A stretch of 64,000 nt of DNA from Anopheles merus (GCF_017562075.2 NC_054084.1:18040889-18104888), one strand, 5' to 3'. Shown: positions 12,040 to 24,307, numbered from the stretch's first letter. Numbers and translations: made by a program. The notes: generated by a model not told the origin, from the sequence alone.

Positions 12040-12645
12040 AGGGTGTTTAACTGATTGCTGGTGCTTTTGTTTCGAACTCTATTTAATTATGCAAATGCAA
12101 TGAATGATCTTTGATTTGCTGGGTGTCATTAAAAGGGAGTTTAAAGGTGCTGCTACTGCTGATGTAGTGGTGATTATTGATTATGTTCGACTTACTGGGT
12201 ATGGCGATGTGGCAATTAGGTCACATTCTTCTCGTGGGTTGATTTCTGAATTATTACCCTTCACATTGAGCTAATTAGAACCGTGTTTTTGTGGGAGAGC
12301 TTTATGATCTTTACTCCCTTTCGATGGTTAAAAGTGTATAAAGCGACAAATGTTGACTAATTATTAATGGCTGTAGCCATAATTGGCACTGGGGGTACAT
12401 TCTGGTGCATTAAACCGTTCATTTGCATAGATCTCACACTCTCTTCTTTCTTGCTCTCCCATGTACAAACAAATCTCATGGTATTGACCATCAGCCGACA
12501 ACGGTAATCTCCTTATGGTTGTTGTGGTTTATGGATACTTGTTTTATTTTTCGGTTTTGCCATTCTGCCCGCATTCGCAGTGCTTTCGCTTGCAGCTTAA
12601 CGAGCGGTAGTTAATTAACTTTATACATCTAGCTATTAATGGTTG
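12040..12645. promoter_or_regulatory. Candidate enhancer: clustered homeodomain and POU-like sites
   Basis: Within 600 bases there are repeated homeodomain cores: TTTAATTA near 12083, CAATTAG 12213-12219, CTAATTAG 12271-12278, CTAATTATTAATGG 12357-12370, ATAATTG near 12380, TTAATTAA 12611-12618 and ATTAAT near 12635. An octamer ATGCAAAT lies at 12089-12096. The surrounding sequence is less AT-rich than the flanks, so base composition alone does not fully explain the cluster. Enhancer function is inference. Confidence 0.3.
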
Positions 12646-13142
12646 GACAAGTGATAAAAGCTTGGGGACAGTAGGATTTGCTTGGTCAACGCAATCGTAA
12701 AGGTTTATGGGAATTATTATGTTCTACTGTTATGAATTCTTCTATATCAACGATTGTGGTCGCTGTTGGTTGCTTTTGGTATGGTGGATAAGTGTCCGAA
12801 ACTGCGCGCGGTTTAGTACCACTTTCCGTTAATCAGCAATGCCAGAGCTTCTGATGATTGTATCTACACCATCCATCCACCTCAACAGCCACCTGGATGT
12901 ATGGTACCTTTCCCAGTCATATGGACGATTTCCACGATTTTCTGTGCAGTGAGCTTACCAGAGTTATTGAAATGTCGTGAGTCGGCCCAATATTATTGTT
13001 TAAAGAAATTTGGTTAAGTTCAAACTACAGGTACTCCTGTATCTTTGGCGTAACATTTTAAACATTGCCTAATTGTAGGCGTTTATCTTTTTAAAATACG
13101 TTTCACGATTTACAAACCATAAAAAATATCTAAAAATCCTTA

Positions 13143-13366
13143 CAGGGTTTCCCACGATTTATTGGTCAGTTCCCATGATTTTTTGGTGGTATTATATAGA
13201 TTTTTGGTTCGTTTCCATAATTTATTGGTATTTTCTGATTGGATATCAATACAATTGGACCAACAAATTCTGGGAAACGGCCAAAAAATCGTGGGAACGC
13301 ACCAAAAAAATATGGGAACTCACCAAAAATTTATGGGAACCGACTAATAAATCGTGGGAAACCCTG
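13143..13366. mobile_element. TA-flanked MITE (224 bp) with arms of four 21-bp units
   Basis: The element begins CAGGGTTTCCC and ends GGGAAACCCTG, with TA on both sides (13141-13142 and 13367-13368), the target duplication expected of Tc1/mariner-type transposition. Each arm is 95 bases: the 11-base end plus four units of exactly 21 bases (left units start at 13154, 13175, 13196 and 13217; right units at 13272, 13293, 13314 and 13335). The arms are imperfect reverse complements around a 34-base centre (13238-13271), so the copy could fold into one long hairpin. No transposase is encoded; it would depend on one supplied elsewhere. Confidence 0.85.
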
Positions 13367-13804
13367 TATGAAACTCATTTATCTGCATGAGGTTGTCTAG
13401 TGCAGCTTGAAATCTATAAAGCAGAGAAATTAATTTAAAAGAAATTAATGAATAATTGAACTTGCAGTACAGCCTTACCGTGCGCCTGAAGATATGCTAT
13501 GTACATATTTATGCATTTTAAAGCGTATTTTACTAGTTTTTAGAAGTGATTTAGTCTATTAAAAATGAATATCCCAAAAATCCTCACCCATAAGATATAA
13601 AAATTGCAATACAAAGAATGTTGAATGTGTACAGCTTTCTAAACCCAATTTAGCAGAAACTGTATGAGACATTCAATTTGAAGTGCCAGCTAGTAGATCA
13701 TCTAATATAATTGCTACTAATTTTTTTCACAGTTTCCGTCAATCTGGATATTGTCTTGAATGCGCTAACACTAACCTCTTCGTTAATTAAAGCATAATTG
13801 CAGC

Positions 13805-13849
13805 CATTTAGGCGTCGACGTTAGATCGGCTCTTATTAGCGCCTAAATG
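13805..13849. repeat. 10-bp inverted repeat with 25-base loop
   Basis: CATTTAGGCG at 13805-13814 is matched exactly by CGCCTAAATG at 13840-13849. It could form a small hairpin. No T-run or other terminator sign follows, and its role is unknown. Confidence 0.6.
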
Positions 13850-13974
13850 TATACTATACATGATGATTACGGTAATTTAGCGTTTGTAACGACCCGTTCT
13901 AGGTAAAAAAGGACAATCCAATACAATTTATTCATATTGAATTAATGAGGATGACACAATAGACGATTCGTTGG

Positions 13975-14000
13975 AATCTAGATTAGATCTAATCTAGATT
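13975..14000. repeat. Perfect 26-bp palindrome
   Basis: The 26 bases centred on AGATCT are identical to their own reverse complement and contain two copies of TCTAGA-like sequence flanking the centre. The symmetry stops abruptly on both sides. Confidence 0.95.
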
Positions 14001-14467
14001 AGCATCATAAAACCTTTTAAATTTTAAGACAATTTAAGACTCCAAATGAATCACCCCACATCCTGGTTGAGAGCTGATGACAATCCACAACCATTTACCT
14101 GCGCAATTACTGTAATAGAAAATGTTCACTTCCTCAACATTTACACATGCACCAAAAAATCAAACAAACACATCTATCCATCAACCACATATCCGCACCA
14201 TTTCCTATGTGGAGCAACGAAAATAGATTTTCCCATCCTTCCCACCTTCCTCAACAAAAAGTGCCTCCTTTTCCGCTCCCGCTTCAACATACCGGTCAGT
14301 CGCGGTGCGTCGCGTCCATTCACCCGCAGAGGGAAATATAGACGGTGTGATTAATTTACGCTTTCCATTTTCCGTTTAGTTTGGTAATTTTCTTCGATTA
14401 TCCATGGCCACTTTTGCCGGCCCCGAGGCCGGGATTAACTTTCGGTCAAGCTCGGAACGTAGGAGAG

Positions 14468-14471
<4 letters not shown>

Positions 14472-14514
<43 letters not shown>
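14472..14514. repeat. (AG)n microsatellite
   Basis: About 43 bases of uninterrupted AG repeat, preceded by an imperfect GA-rich stretch from about 14463. Frames reading Glu-Arg repeats across it are by-products. Confidence 0.95.
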
Positions 14515-14517
<3 letters not shown>

Positions 14518-15059
14518 AGAGAATGGAATGGAATCGACTCAGCCCCGGTTGGAGCTGTGGCTATGGTTTATGCTTCGGCTAGATTTATTGGAACACGGCA
14601 GATTATCGTACATTGTGCACCGGATTGCACTGGAGACGGTGCCAGTGTTTGGGAGGGCCGTCGGTGTACCAAACCTTCACATTTTAATGGCCATTAATTG
14701 TTATTGCTCTGAGCATGGTAAGGTGCAGCACGCGAACGCTCGAAGATGTTTAATTATTTATTGAAACATTTCATTCCTTTTTTTCGGCATTGAAGGTTGA
14801 TGCGCCACGAATCAATCATTCCGGTGCACTGAAGTATGGAGAACATTTACCTTTTGCTGCATTTAAGAAGGCAAGAAAAGGTATTTCAAGCAAGCTAAAC
14901 CATTAACCATCCTTTAATGCGTATTTATTTTCATAACATAATTTAATAGTTGTACCTTTAGCTAATCCACCCTTTTATTGCATCCCTTTGCATTAACTAC
15001 CAGCTCGAGAGCAGTTAAGAAAATAAACATCTCGAAGTAAAAAGCAATCAAGCCATGTT

Positions 15060-16020
15060 TCTTTCTTTCTGCAAACAGCTCCCATATGGCACCTTCCAGA
15101 AGCTTGGCCGTACCCATTGTGCACATAAGTTATGCTAACGGCATAACGCCTCCGAACGCGCATCAAGCCCCTGTACGCGTGTGTGTGTGTGTTTATGAGC
15201 TTTGGTGGGGAGAAGACAGGGGTTCGCTTCCTACGGTGTCGGTCCTGCGAATAGCATCGTTCAGCTTGCGCCACCTAATTGTGCCTCGGTGGGCCTCCTC
15301 CCTCCCCCCCCCCCCATATTTTGTTGTGTTCGCCATTGCGCAAGGTGGTCGTAGGCCACCAAGACCACGAATAAAATCATAACCTCACCCACCCCACAAA
15401 CGATCGCGTACAGCGTGCTTTATGATCGTAATTATTTTAATTAGATTATAAGTCGCTTCCTTCGGACTCTCCCCGGGGTTTCTGGTGCCAGCGCTGCCCC
15501 CGCGGTACGTACGTGACCCATTAAAATGAATCACCGGTTCGAAGTGAGCCCGACAGCAAACAAGAACAGAAACCTTGATGGATGCTTACGGGCGTCGTTC
15601 AATATGCTTACCTTCCTTAGAAAAAAGCGAAAGTGGCTTCCTCACCTACGCTGCAAGGGTGGAAATGAACACTTTTGCCTCGCGCCGGACACGAAGGTTA
15701 GGCCATCGCATAACAGCGCGCTGCTTGGAGACCAATTAAACGCATTCGCAAGACGTTTGCTTTTTGGGGCCGGTTCCGGCATGATTTACGATCGCGGGAA
15801 AGGGAAATGGGATTATTTCTCCGAAGGGCACGATGTGTGCGCGATGCAGCACCAGAAGGAAAGTGCATGTGTGCCAAAACCCGGCGATAGCAGTGCGCAG
15901 AGTACGGGAGAATTTGCTTTAATGTTGGCTTTGCGTGCGGCGCGTGGAATGGAGCAGTTTTTTTTTGTTGGCATACAAAGAAAGGTAAAGGATTGTATGT
16001 TTGTATGGATGAATTAAATC
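15060..16020. other. Higher-GC island without a recognised gene
   Basis: This stretch is less AT-rich than its flanks and has a 13-base C run near 15306 and a GT run near 15180. A plus-strand frame of 163 codons (15526-16017) is open, but its product shows no domain, repeat or signal peptide I recognise, and its context shows no promoter or splice signal. It may be a conserved noncoding element. Confidence 0.3.
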
Positions 16021-16192
16021 AAAGCGTAAGTTAATTGTAATAAATTGCACATAATTAAACAAGTTTGTAATGAACACGGTTATGTTAGAGACTAAAATGT
16101 TAAATTTGTAATAAAAAGTAATACAATCATAGCTATGCTTTGCAATTTCGATTTTAAAGAAACTTCAACAAAGCAGATCACTTAACCAGTTA

Positions 16193-16612
16193 GTGTGAGC
16201 ATTCATTTGAATCTTCTGCATTAAATGGTTCAAATCGCGAATCGAATCTTCAAAGATTAATGAATCTCGAAAGTTTCCAGGGAATCCAGGGTTTCATGAA
16301 TCTTTAAACATGTATGATTTTCAAAACATATTTAATTTGCTCGATCCCAGGGTACAGTGGTTAACTCGCACATTTTAACAACTCGCCCGTCGTCGGTTCA
16401 AGCCTCGCATGGACCGTCTTCCCGTAGCAAAATAACTCTACGGCTACGAGATACTTGCCAAGAACTCTCGTAAGCCTGTATAGGCTGTCATGACCACATA
16501 GATTGTGATGTCAAGAAGAAGAATGATACGAATTTCAAGATCTATGAATCTTTAGAGATTTATTAATCATTCAAAATTATGAATCTTAATCAAATATACC
16601 CAACACTAGTAA
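16193..16612. mobile_element. Degenerate GAATC-rich MITE-like repeat, interrupted by a SINE
   Basis: The two flanks of the SINE at 16344-16520 share many GAATCTT / AAGATTC / ATGAATC words in both orientations. The outer ends are loosely inverted (TAGTGTGAGC at the left; CCAACACTA at the right, which reads TAGTGTTGG on the other strand). This suggests an older short inverted-repeat element into which the SINE inserted. No clear target duplication is seen, so the boundaries are approximate. Confidence 0.35.
16344..16520 (+). mobile_element. tRNA-like SINE, variant family, with (GAA) tail
   Basis: An internal promoter-like pair is visible: an A-box-like CAGTGGTTAACTCG near 16355 and a B-box GGTTCAAGCC at 16395-16404. 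The copy then reads GCATGGACCGTCTTCCCGTAG and ends GTCAAGAAGAAGAATG, the trinucleotide tail shared with the other SINEs of the window. The core AACAACTCGCCCGT...GGTTCAAGCC parallels AACAACATGCCCGT...GGTTCAAG in those copies, so the families are related. Confidence 0.7.
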
Positions 16613-17459
16613 ACATACGTCTTAAATTTGTAGAAAATTAAACAATCGTTAGGTGCTAATTATCTACTAAAATTAAATCACGGCTGTATTAGCATCATTT
16701 TAGAAATTTACAAATATTTGTATGGGTTCGGTTAGTATCTTTCACAACTCTTTTTTTTCGATCCAGCAGGGAATCGATGCCGTCAGGCCTTGTAGTAGCA
16801 AGCGTATCTTTCCAATAGACCATCGTGCCGATGTGGCTTGGAGTTCTATTCTCTCCCATTTAATAAAACTAGTCACCAGCACTCATACATCCGGGAATTA
16901 TGACAAGGATTTAAAGTTGAAAGTTAAAAAAAAACAAAACAAATACTTACAATTTGGGAAATAAAACCCTAAATTATAATTATAATTTTTATTATAATTT
17001 GGAATGTTTAAGTAACTGTAGCATAATTGATATTTCCATTTATAAAGCAAACTATGGAATTATAAACTACACTCTTAAACGATTGAACTGACTTTATTTA
17101 TGCTTACATACATTATAAAAAATGTACTTTAGTACTTAGTAAATCAAATCTGGAAAAAACTCCTAAAACTGACCAAGTTCCTTTTACTAATAATATCAAT
17201 TTTGTGCCTTTTATCTGTCAATATATTTGTGTTTGTCAATTCAAACACAAAAACACTTCCAATCCCTGAAACTGGCTATTACAGTTTGGTTTAAGTGGTT
17301 TGAGCGTTGAAAATAAAGAAGCAATTTCATTCAATGGACACTTAATTTAACAAACCTTTATTCTTGATGCAGAAAGCAAAATGCTTCAAAAGCTTTTTTC
17401 TCCCTTCAATATGTGTGTTGTTGCTGGTCGATTTTAATGACACCGGTTGAAATAAACTC

Positions 17460-18930
17460 CATTACGAACATCAATGCCAACAACCTTGCCGACGACGCAC
17501 GATCAAGCATCCAAAAATCCCAAACACCAACGTGCCACCGATGATGGCCACTTTCTAACGCACCGTTTCCAAAACCAATCGTGTAAGATTAGATCGCCAA
17601 CTAGTAGCGACTTGCAGCGGATACCGTTAAAAGCCCACGACGTGTGCGGTTTTCCATCGCGTCCACCGACATCGTGTCTTGCATCGATTTTCCTCGGCCG
17701 TCAAGGGAAACAAAGCACACGGACAGTGGAACTCCAAAACTGCGTCTTTTCGGTTCTGCTACCGTACATATGCGTTTACTCAGTTTTTATGTGCCTTAAA
17801 AAGGGAGGACAAGCCCCTTATGAATGGAAGGGGGAGAGAGCGCACGATTTATCATCCGAAAAACCGATCAGTCGAGTGCGTTGAGGTTTTTTGTTTCAGT
17901 GCTTGGAGCATCGGACTGACCTTCACACGGTTGGGCACATCGACGCATATAGAGCCGTCTTAGCCGAGGGCAGGAAAAAACCAAGCTTCAAAGTGCGACG
18001 TTACGACGGTTCAGATCGCCCCCAGGACGGGTGGAGGACGAAGGAGAAGAAAGTTGTGCAACCGGTCGGTGTGTCGGAGTGTCGATCGCAAACGTCGTAA
18101 ACCGGCGTTACGGCGTAACGGCGTGGCTTACTCCTCCCTCCCAGCGCTGTATTGTTACCTCCGTCGCAGCCAAGAAGAGGCTGATGGTCGACGGTCAGCA
18201 TCGCAGATTACGCATCGTACCGTGAAAAGTTTGGCTACAATCTACAGCGACGGACGTCAGAGTCGGGCAAGCACGCACGATCATACGCCGATACGATAAG
18301 GATCGTTACGGAGGGGCACTCGAAAATATTAGCAATCACGAAAGAAGATAGGAGCTATTTTTGGGAAGCGGAAAACATAATCTGCAACCCAGATTCGGAT
18401 CGAAGATGATCGGAGCTACACCTTGTGATCACCATTGTGCGACCGTTTTCCCTTTGCTTTCGAACGTGTGCGTGCCACACAAGTGCAAAAACTGATTTAA
18501 ATGTGAAACAAACGACTCATGGTGGTGGTAGGCGACGAACCCGTTTTTTGTGTTATTATCGTTTTTTCTTCACTCACATGTGCACACCATTCACGATCAC
18601 GCTCTGGAGTCGCTTTGACGGGTGTCTGGCGTGGAAAGTAAAAATAGGGTTCACATCAATTAAGGAAAACTGGAGCGTAGCCGTAGCCTAACCTACAATC
18701 GCGATAGGGGCAATCCCCCTTTCGGAGGGAGAGGGAGATTATTGCGAATATTGCTGCACTCTTGAACGCATTCTTTGGCCCCGTTCGCGTCAGTGTGTCA
18801 GTCAGTGGCTGTCGGAGGCTGTGCAGAAAAAGGGCTTACATTGTGCAGTGTGCTCAAAGACACAGAGAAACACACACAAACGCACGTCGGGGACGGGAGA
18901 TTGCAGATTTGAGCCACTCACCGCATTAGG
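17460..18930 (+). other. Higher-GC stretch resembling promoter / 5' UTR sequence
   Basis: A 1.5-kb stretch clearly richer in G and C than its surroundings, with TCAGT-type words (for example near 18790-18805) and CA-rich leader-like sequence just before the ATG at 18934. No long conserved-looking protein frame is present. It could be the first-exon region of a gene on the plus strand whose later exons lie outside the recognised features. Confidence 0.3.
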
Positions 18931-18933
18931 GCA

Positions 18934-18970
18934 ATGTCCGAGATCTTCAGATCCACCGGTTTCGGACCAG
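18934..18970 (+). CDS. Possible first coding exon, MSEIFRSTGFGP (speculative)
   Basis: An ATG in acceptable context (GGGCAATGTCC) opens a 37-base frame reading MSEIFRSTGFGP and runs into a donor-like CCAG|GTACGG. It follows a leader-like GC-rich region. No matching downstream exon was found in the window, and the peptide is not one I recognise. If real it would be a phase-1 first exon followed by a long intron. Reading through instead gives 60 codons to a stop at 19116. Confidence 0.2.
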
Positions 18971-19429
18971 GTACGGTGCACGTAACAACTGGATTTGTTT
19001 ACAGCTCGCCTCGCAGACTAGTTGGGCGCCAGTTTCGGATCCGCAAAACTAGTAGTAGTGGTCCGCGTCGATGGCACTGCTGCAGTGGCGTCGTGTTTGA
19101 TTGTATGTATGATTGAACTGCTCCTGCTGCTCAGCTGGTCATCGACAGTGTGTTGGAACGAACGAGGCGAGGGACCGTAACCCGTTCGTTACGTCAGTTC
19201 CTTCAGGAGATCGCGTGAAGGGGGCTTTGGAGTTGCAATTCGTCATTCGGAGCGGGCTGATCGGCTTTTGTGGATCAATGAACGTGGCAGTGGGCAAATG
19301 GGCTAGTGGTAATTATTTACCACGCTGTTTAGGCTTGGTGGAAAGGGTCTACACATGTGTTTTTCAGTTTAATTTGATTAATTCTAATAATTACAGTCAT
19401 AACCGTGCTGAACCTGTATAAGAGATATT

Positions 19430-20330
19430 CCAATAGGTTTCCAACAAGAGATGTTCCAGGAAGATTGGCGATTGAATGATTCGTGGTTCGTGAGACTTTA
19501 GGGTTTTATTTACTTAAATTTCATTCTAGTTTTAAAATAAAAACATCACCAAAATAATGTTGCTTGTATTGAAAGGCATAAGAAACCTCAATTAAAAGCC
19601 ACTTTTCGTAGGAGCCCTTAGGTTTGGAAGAAGCATCCCATGATAGGCCTAGCATGGAAAGTATATATGACAACTAAAAATTTGAAATGGTTGGGATATT
19701 CCTCTACCTAAGGTCGGAGATATCTTCCAAAAAACGATTCTTGAAGAGAAATTCCAAGACGGTGCGTTCAATACGGTCTTCATAAACTGTAAGGATCTAA
19801 GCAAGTTCAAGAATGTACGAAATGCATATTACATTGTATACTGATAAGCTCGATAATTCTGTACTGCTGTGATATCTGAAGAATTTGAGAAGAGGATACG
19901 AATGCTCTAAGAATGTTTTAGTGGGACATTGCATGGCGAGCAAGATGTGTGGCCATTCAAAATTTGCTCAGCTGACATCCTGACGAGGCGTATGTACACA
20001 GTGATTTTTACCAGACGACACATCGTTGTCGTGCCTGCAGCTAGCCTTGGAACGAATGACTTGGAGAATATCTGGTAGTATGATCATGTCTATAGTAAGA
20101 TCATAATCAAGGAAAAACTTAACGAAGAATAAGGAATTATACAGCATACGTTCAAAAGTGCTCTTAGCTAAGGATCCTATGTGTCCATTCACGTCCAAAT
20201 GATAGGTGTGATTCAGAATGTACAGTTGTGATCATACATGACCATGTGTTATTTACTAGTTATAATCAGACGTCAGAGCATTACTAGGCCTAGTTTGGGT
20301 ACATCCTTATAACCACTAAAATGAATTTTG
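19430..20330. other. AT-rich stretch, possibly old transposon debris
   Basis: No intact frame or RNA gene is recognised. Short minus-strand frames (for example 20198-19968) are not assignable to a family. The texture resembles heavily decayed retroelement sequence, but no diagnostic motif was found. Confidence 0.25.
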
Positions 20331-20780
20331 GAATTATTTTTCAGAAATAACCTCAACTGCATAGAATCCATTGCTGTAACGATGAATTGTAGTGAAAGTA
20401 TTGTAGCAAAGATCGAGAATCGTGTGCCATTTTGTTGCCCAACCAATGTTACAGAACAAGCCGGTGATTGACGTACAATTTCTTCTTACATTTTCCGCTC
20501 CGGTCCGCACTGCCAACATCCAACATAACTCATTTCCCCCAGTGCCCGATTGTGCAGTGCCGGTGCAGCTGACAGGCTGGTAGGCCCAATCCAATTGCAG
20601 CCGTGATAATCTGTTACCGAAGAAGCGATTCGATATTCGACAGCCGTGATCTCTGGCAGGCCTGTGCCTCGTGCCAGCCACACACTGTGTATGGTTTCTT
20701 CTTCCACCTGCTGCAGCCGTCGCTTTTTTTCGCCAACTCGCCTCATGTTGCAACAGGCAAGTGACGCTATTATGCAACAC

Positions 20781-20800
20781 TTTCTTTCTTTCTTTCTTTC
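20781..20800. repeat. (TTTC)5 microsatellite
   Basis: Five perfect TTTC units within a higher-GC stretch (about 20460-21240) that otherwise holds no recognised gene. Confidence 0.9.
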
Positions 20801-21825
20801 GCTCTAAGTTTTCCTATTCCCTTCCGCAACCTTCCGCCCGGGGAGTTACTCACACGGTGCGCCGGCCTGATTTGTACTACTTTCCACTCTCCGTCGAATT
20901 TGCTGCAGCCTCCGTCGATCGAGCATCGTGTTGAAGTGAAGCAAAAAAAAACCGCAAACACGAGGATATATAATTTTCATGTGTTGGCGAGCCCTGCGCG
21001 TTTGCGAATGTTTGAGCCCGTGTATGAGCGGTTCGGGTCGATTTGTTCGCACACCTCATTTGCGGGTTTTGCGTGCCACATTGATGCGGCTGGTGGCTGG
21101 ATCGCGCCGCTGTGACATTGTGTGTGTGAGTGTGTATGTTGTGTATGGGTTTGTGATTAGGGTTAGATCGCCGTAACCGATGCACTTGAGTAAGGCCGTT
21201 TGGTTTTCATCCTCGCGCTGCGCTGCGTGCTTAGGAGGATTTAATTAAAGCGCAGAAACCGTGAAGCAGTCGCTGGGTTGATTATTGTTTGACCCTACAT
21301 ATTTACATATATACACACATACATGTAGATGTAATTAGCTTGTTGGTTTTAGTAACGGGGAGCAGGAGAGTGATTGCGAAAATGAAAAATAAATCACCTA
21401 CGTAGGGGAAGTTAAGCTTGATAGGGGAAGATGAACGTTGATATATTATTACAATCGTTTACAGAAATGGGCATGGGATGTAAAATTTTGCTAATATATT
21501 TGTTTTAATCATTGCCAAATGTATCCATACTAATTTTAGTATAACACTCCTGAAACATAATCAATTATTAAACGGTTAGTTTATAGCCATATTATTTATT
21601 ATTTATATTAGCTGTTTGAGTTAGATTACAATGAGAAAAAGTTGTAGATCGTTGGACGTTGCGCAAATGGTAACTTTTAAGGGCTTATTAAAGATATTTG
21701 TGGTTGTATTAGATCTCATGTTTAATATTGTAATAAATCGTAATACAACTACATAAGACTTCATTAAAAATTATATCACAGACCATAAAACGGAGGATGC
21801 ACCAAGAAACTAAGAAATTGATAAA

Positions 21826-21900
21826 AAATAAATAAATGAATAAATAAATAAATAAATAAATAAATAAAAAAGGAAATAAATAAATATACAAATAAATAAA
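21826..21900. repeat. (TAAA)n microsatellite, imperfect
   Basis: Tandem AAAT/TAAA units with a few interruptions, in AT-rich DNA. The minus-strand frame across it is a by-product. Confidence 0.9.
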
Positions 21901-22979
21901 TTACTTAATTTACTAGAAGGAACTGAACATAAATTAATATTACCGTTAGCTGCCCGTCAGACGAGAGTGGGTTTTAAATAAGTCAATTTTAAATACGTGT
22001 TTAGTAAGATTAACATCCATGAAAATCTATTATTGTTTTGTTTACACAATCTGGGAGACATTTATTTTATTCATTTTTATTTATTTTGAGTATACTGGCT
22101 TATTTGCCCATATCGCCTAGACAAATACAAATAAGCTTTAAATAAGGAAAATGTTCAACTAGCTCCTAAAACGATAAGGAGGATAAAGAGAAGTACAGAA
22201 GCAGAAAAGATAATTAAACAAATCACGTAATTGAAAAAAAAAATGAGAAAATAGGATTTTTTATGAATCTGAACTGAAGAATTATCTGAGTTCAGAGTGA
22301 AAATCTAAATTGAATTAGGAATTTATACATCATAACTCGATAAAATAATCCATTGTCAAAACACAATTTTGAAGAGGTTTCTAAAGATGCGAATATCTGC
22401 AATATGGACGAACATTACTGCTCCTACCTTAACTCGTCTTTATAGTGTGATCATTAACATGGTAGATTAACAACAACCCGATTCTACGTTCAAATCTGGT
22501 CTGAGAGGAATTCACATGTCATGTCGCTATACATTGATCATGTCAGTATAAGGGAAAACATAGCAACTGCCATGAAGATTTAGTCAGTCTAATTGCCTCT
22601 GTGAAATGGCATAAAGTTTCGAATAAAAATCATTATATAAATAAATGCTTCGGGCTATATATTGTCTCCGTTGAGACACACAAACACGACTGCAGGAGAG
22701 AGCAGAGAGCACTCTTGTCAACACTTTTGATCTATCCGCCTGTTACGACCGGTCATCGATTCGATTGGCATCAACCAGCAGATGCTGCATAACTTTGGCT
22801 GCACTTCTTGGTTGGCGAATATTGGTTCGCGATCCTCGTCACACCACGGCAGGGTGACTGAGTGTGTGTTTTGATGATTGGGAGATGTTTTATTACCATC
22901 AAACGCGGGATGTATCATCAAATCATTATTCGCCCATGTTCACACCGTGCACAATAGGTGTTGTGTGGCTCATTGCTTC

Positions 22980-22981
<2 letters not shown>

Positions 22982-23021
<40 letters not shown>
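22982..23021. repeat. (TC)20 microsatellite
   Basis: Forty bases of uninterrupted TC. It sits inside a higher-GC island (about 22600-23560) with no recognised exon. Confidence 0.95.
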
Positions 23022-23023
<2 letters not shown>

Positions 23024-24205
23024 GTTCTCGCTCTCTTTCTTTTCATCTCTCTAAGCCTTTGCAATTATGGTGCAATTGCGCAGGGCTACGAAATTTAGCG
23101 TTTGGAAGGCGTCTGGCTGCGCGGGGTGCATCACCGTACCGATAAGGTTCATTAATCTAATTGCACTTTTTAAATGTGCTGTTTTTTTTTGCTTGCTTGG
23201 TCGCTTGCCTGCTTGCCTACACTGCTCTTCGCCTTTCAGTTTAGTGCCTGTGGCACCTTTACCTTCCCTTGCTCCCTTGGGGCCCTTGGTTTATTGTGAT
23301 CGAAAGCAATGTTTATGGCGTGTGCGCGTTCGCCTTACCCCCAAAATGCTGAAAGGCGAACGAAAGCGCCCAGGGCTTCAGCCAGTCGGTCCATCGGCAC
23401 GGTGCCGATCGATGGGGCAAAACAGTGGATTGCTTAAGCGGGTCCGACCTGCTGGGTGCTTCATTCGCCATGTTTCTAGCTGTACGAAAGAAATGGAAAA
23501 GAAAAACAACAACAGAGAAATAGCTGTAACCGTGCTAACGTAAAACCGAAATGCCTAGCGAAAGGTACGTCAATTTGTGCACAGACGGGCACAAATTTGG
23601 CATCGGATGCAATGGCGTTTTGGGCGCGAGTTTTAGCGTTCAGTTCGTTATTATTTGTTTGATTTTTTTAGGCAGCGTAAATTGTTGAGGTTGAGCCATC
23701 ATGCCACTGATGGCATGTTTGTTGGTAAGAGCAGTGTTTAGAAAGAAGCAATTTATTGGTAAAGGTTTTTGTAAAATGGCATTAAAATAATTATTGTATG
23801 TATCCAATGGACTGATTACCTATAACACCTTCATAGTATGCAAAAAAATAGAGTTGTATTGATTTTTTAAAATTTATCTAGTTTTTTTTTAAAGCTGTAT
23901 TAAAGTTTCAAATATCTTATACTTTTTTTTATGAATAAATGAGTGAGTTAAACGCTAATAAGATCAAAGAAATATTTAGAACAGGATCTCTAATCCATCA
24001 ATAGTAACATCTTAGGACACATATTAGATCGATGTATCCATGATTTTCATTGTAACATTGGCACAAGGTTAACATTAACACTAGATGCTTCCACATATAG
24101 TTTAACGGCCAGCAATTAAAATGAGAAATTAAATGAAAATATACTAACGAAAATATAACAAGCTACTTCAAGCAAGAAATAATTTAATGATGAGAGATGA
24201 AATAC

Positions 24206-24206
<1 letters not shown>

Positions 24207-24238
<32 letters not shown>

Positions 24239-24307
24239 AAAAAGAAAGTAAGAAAGAATGAAAGAAAAAAGGAAACAAAGAAAGAAAGAAAGAAAGAAAG
24301 AAAGAAA
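24207..24307. repeat. (GAAA)n microsatellite, imperfect
   Basis: About 100 bases of GAAA units with small interruptions, ending about 25 bases before a 5'-truncated SINE. Confidence 0.9.

Noticed and set aside
13162..13390. Two frames of 61 and 71 codons inside the 13.1-kb element
   Set aside because: They read across the 21-bp units of the MITE arms; no transposase motif is present.
15526..16017. 163-codon plus-strand frame
   Set aside because: Kept only as part of the GC-island note; no domain or conserved pattern supports a gene.
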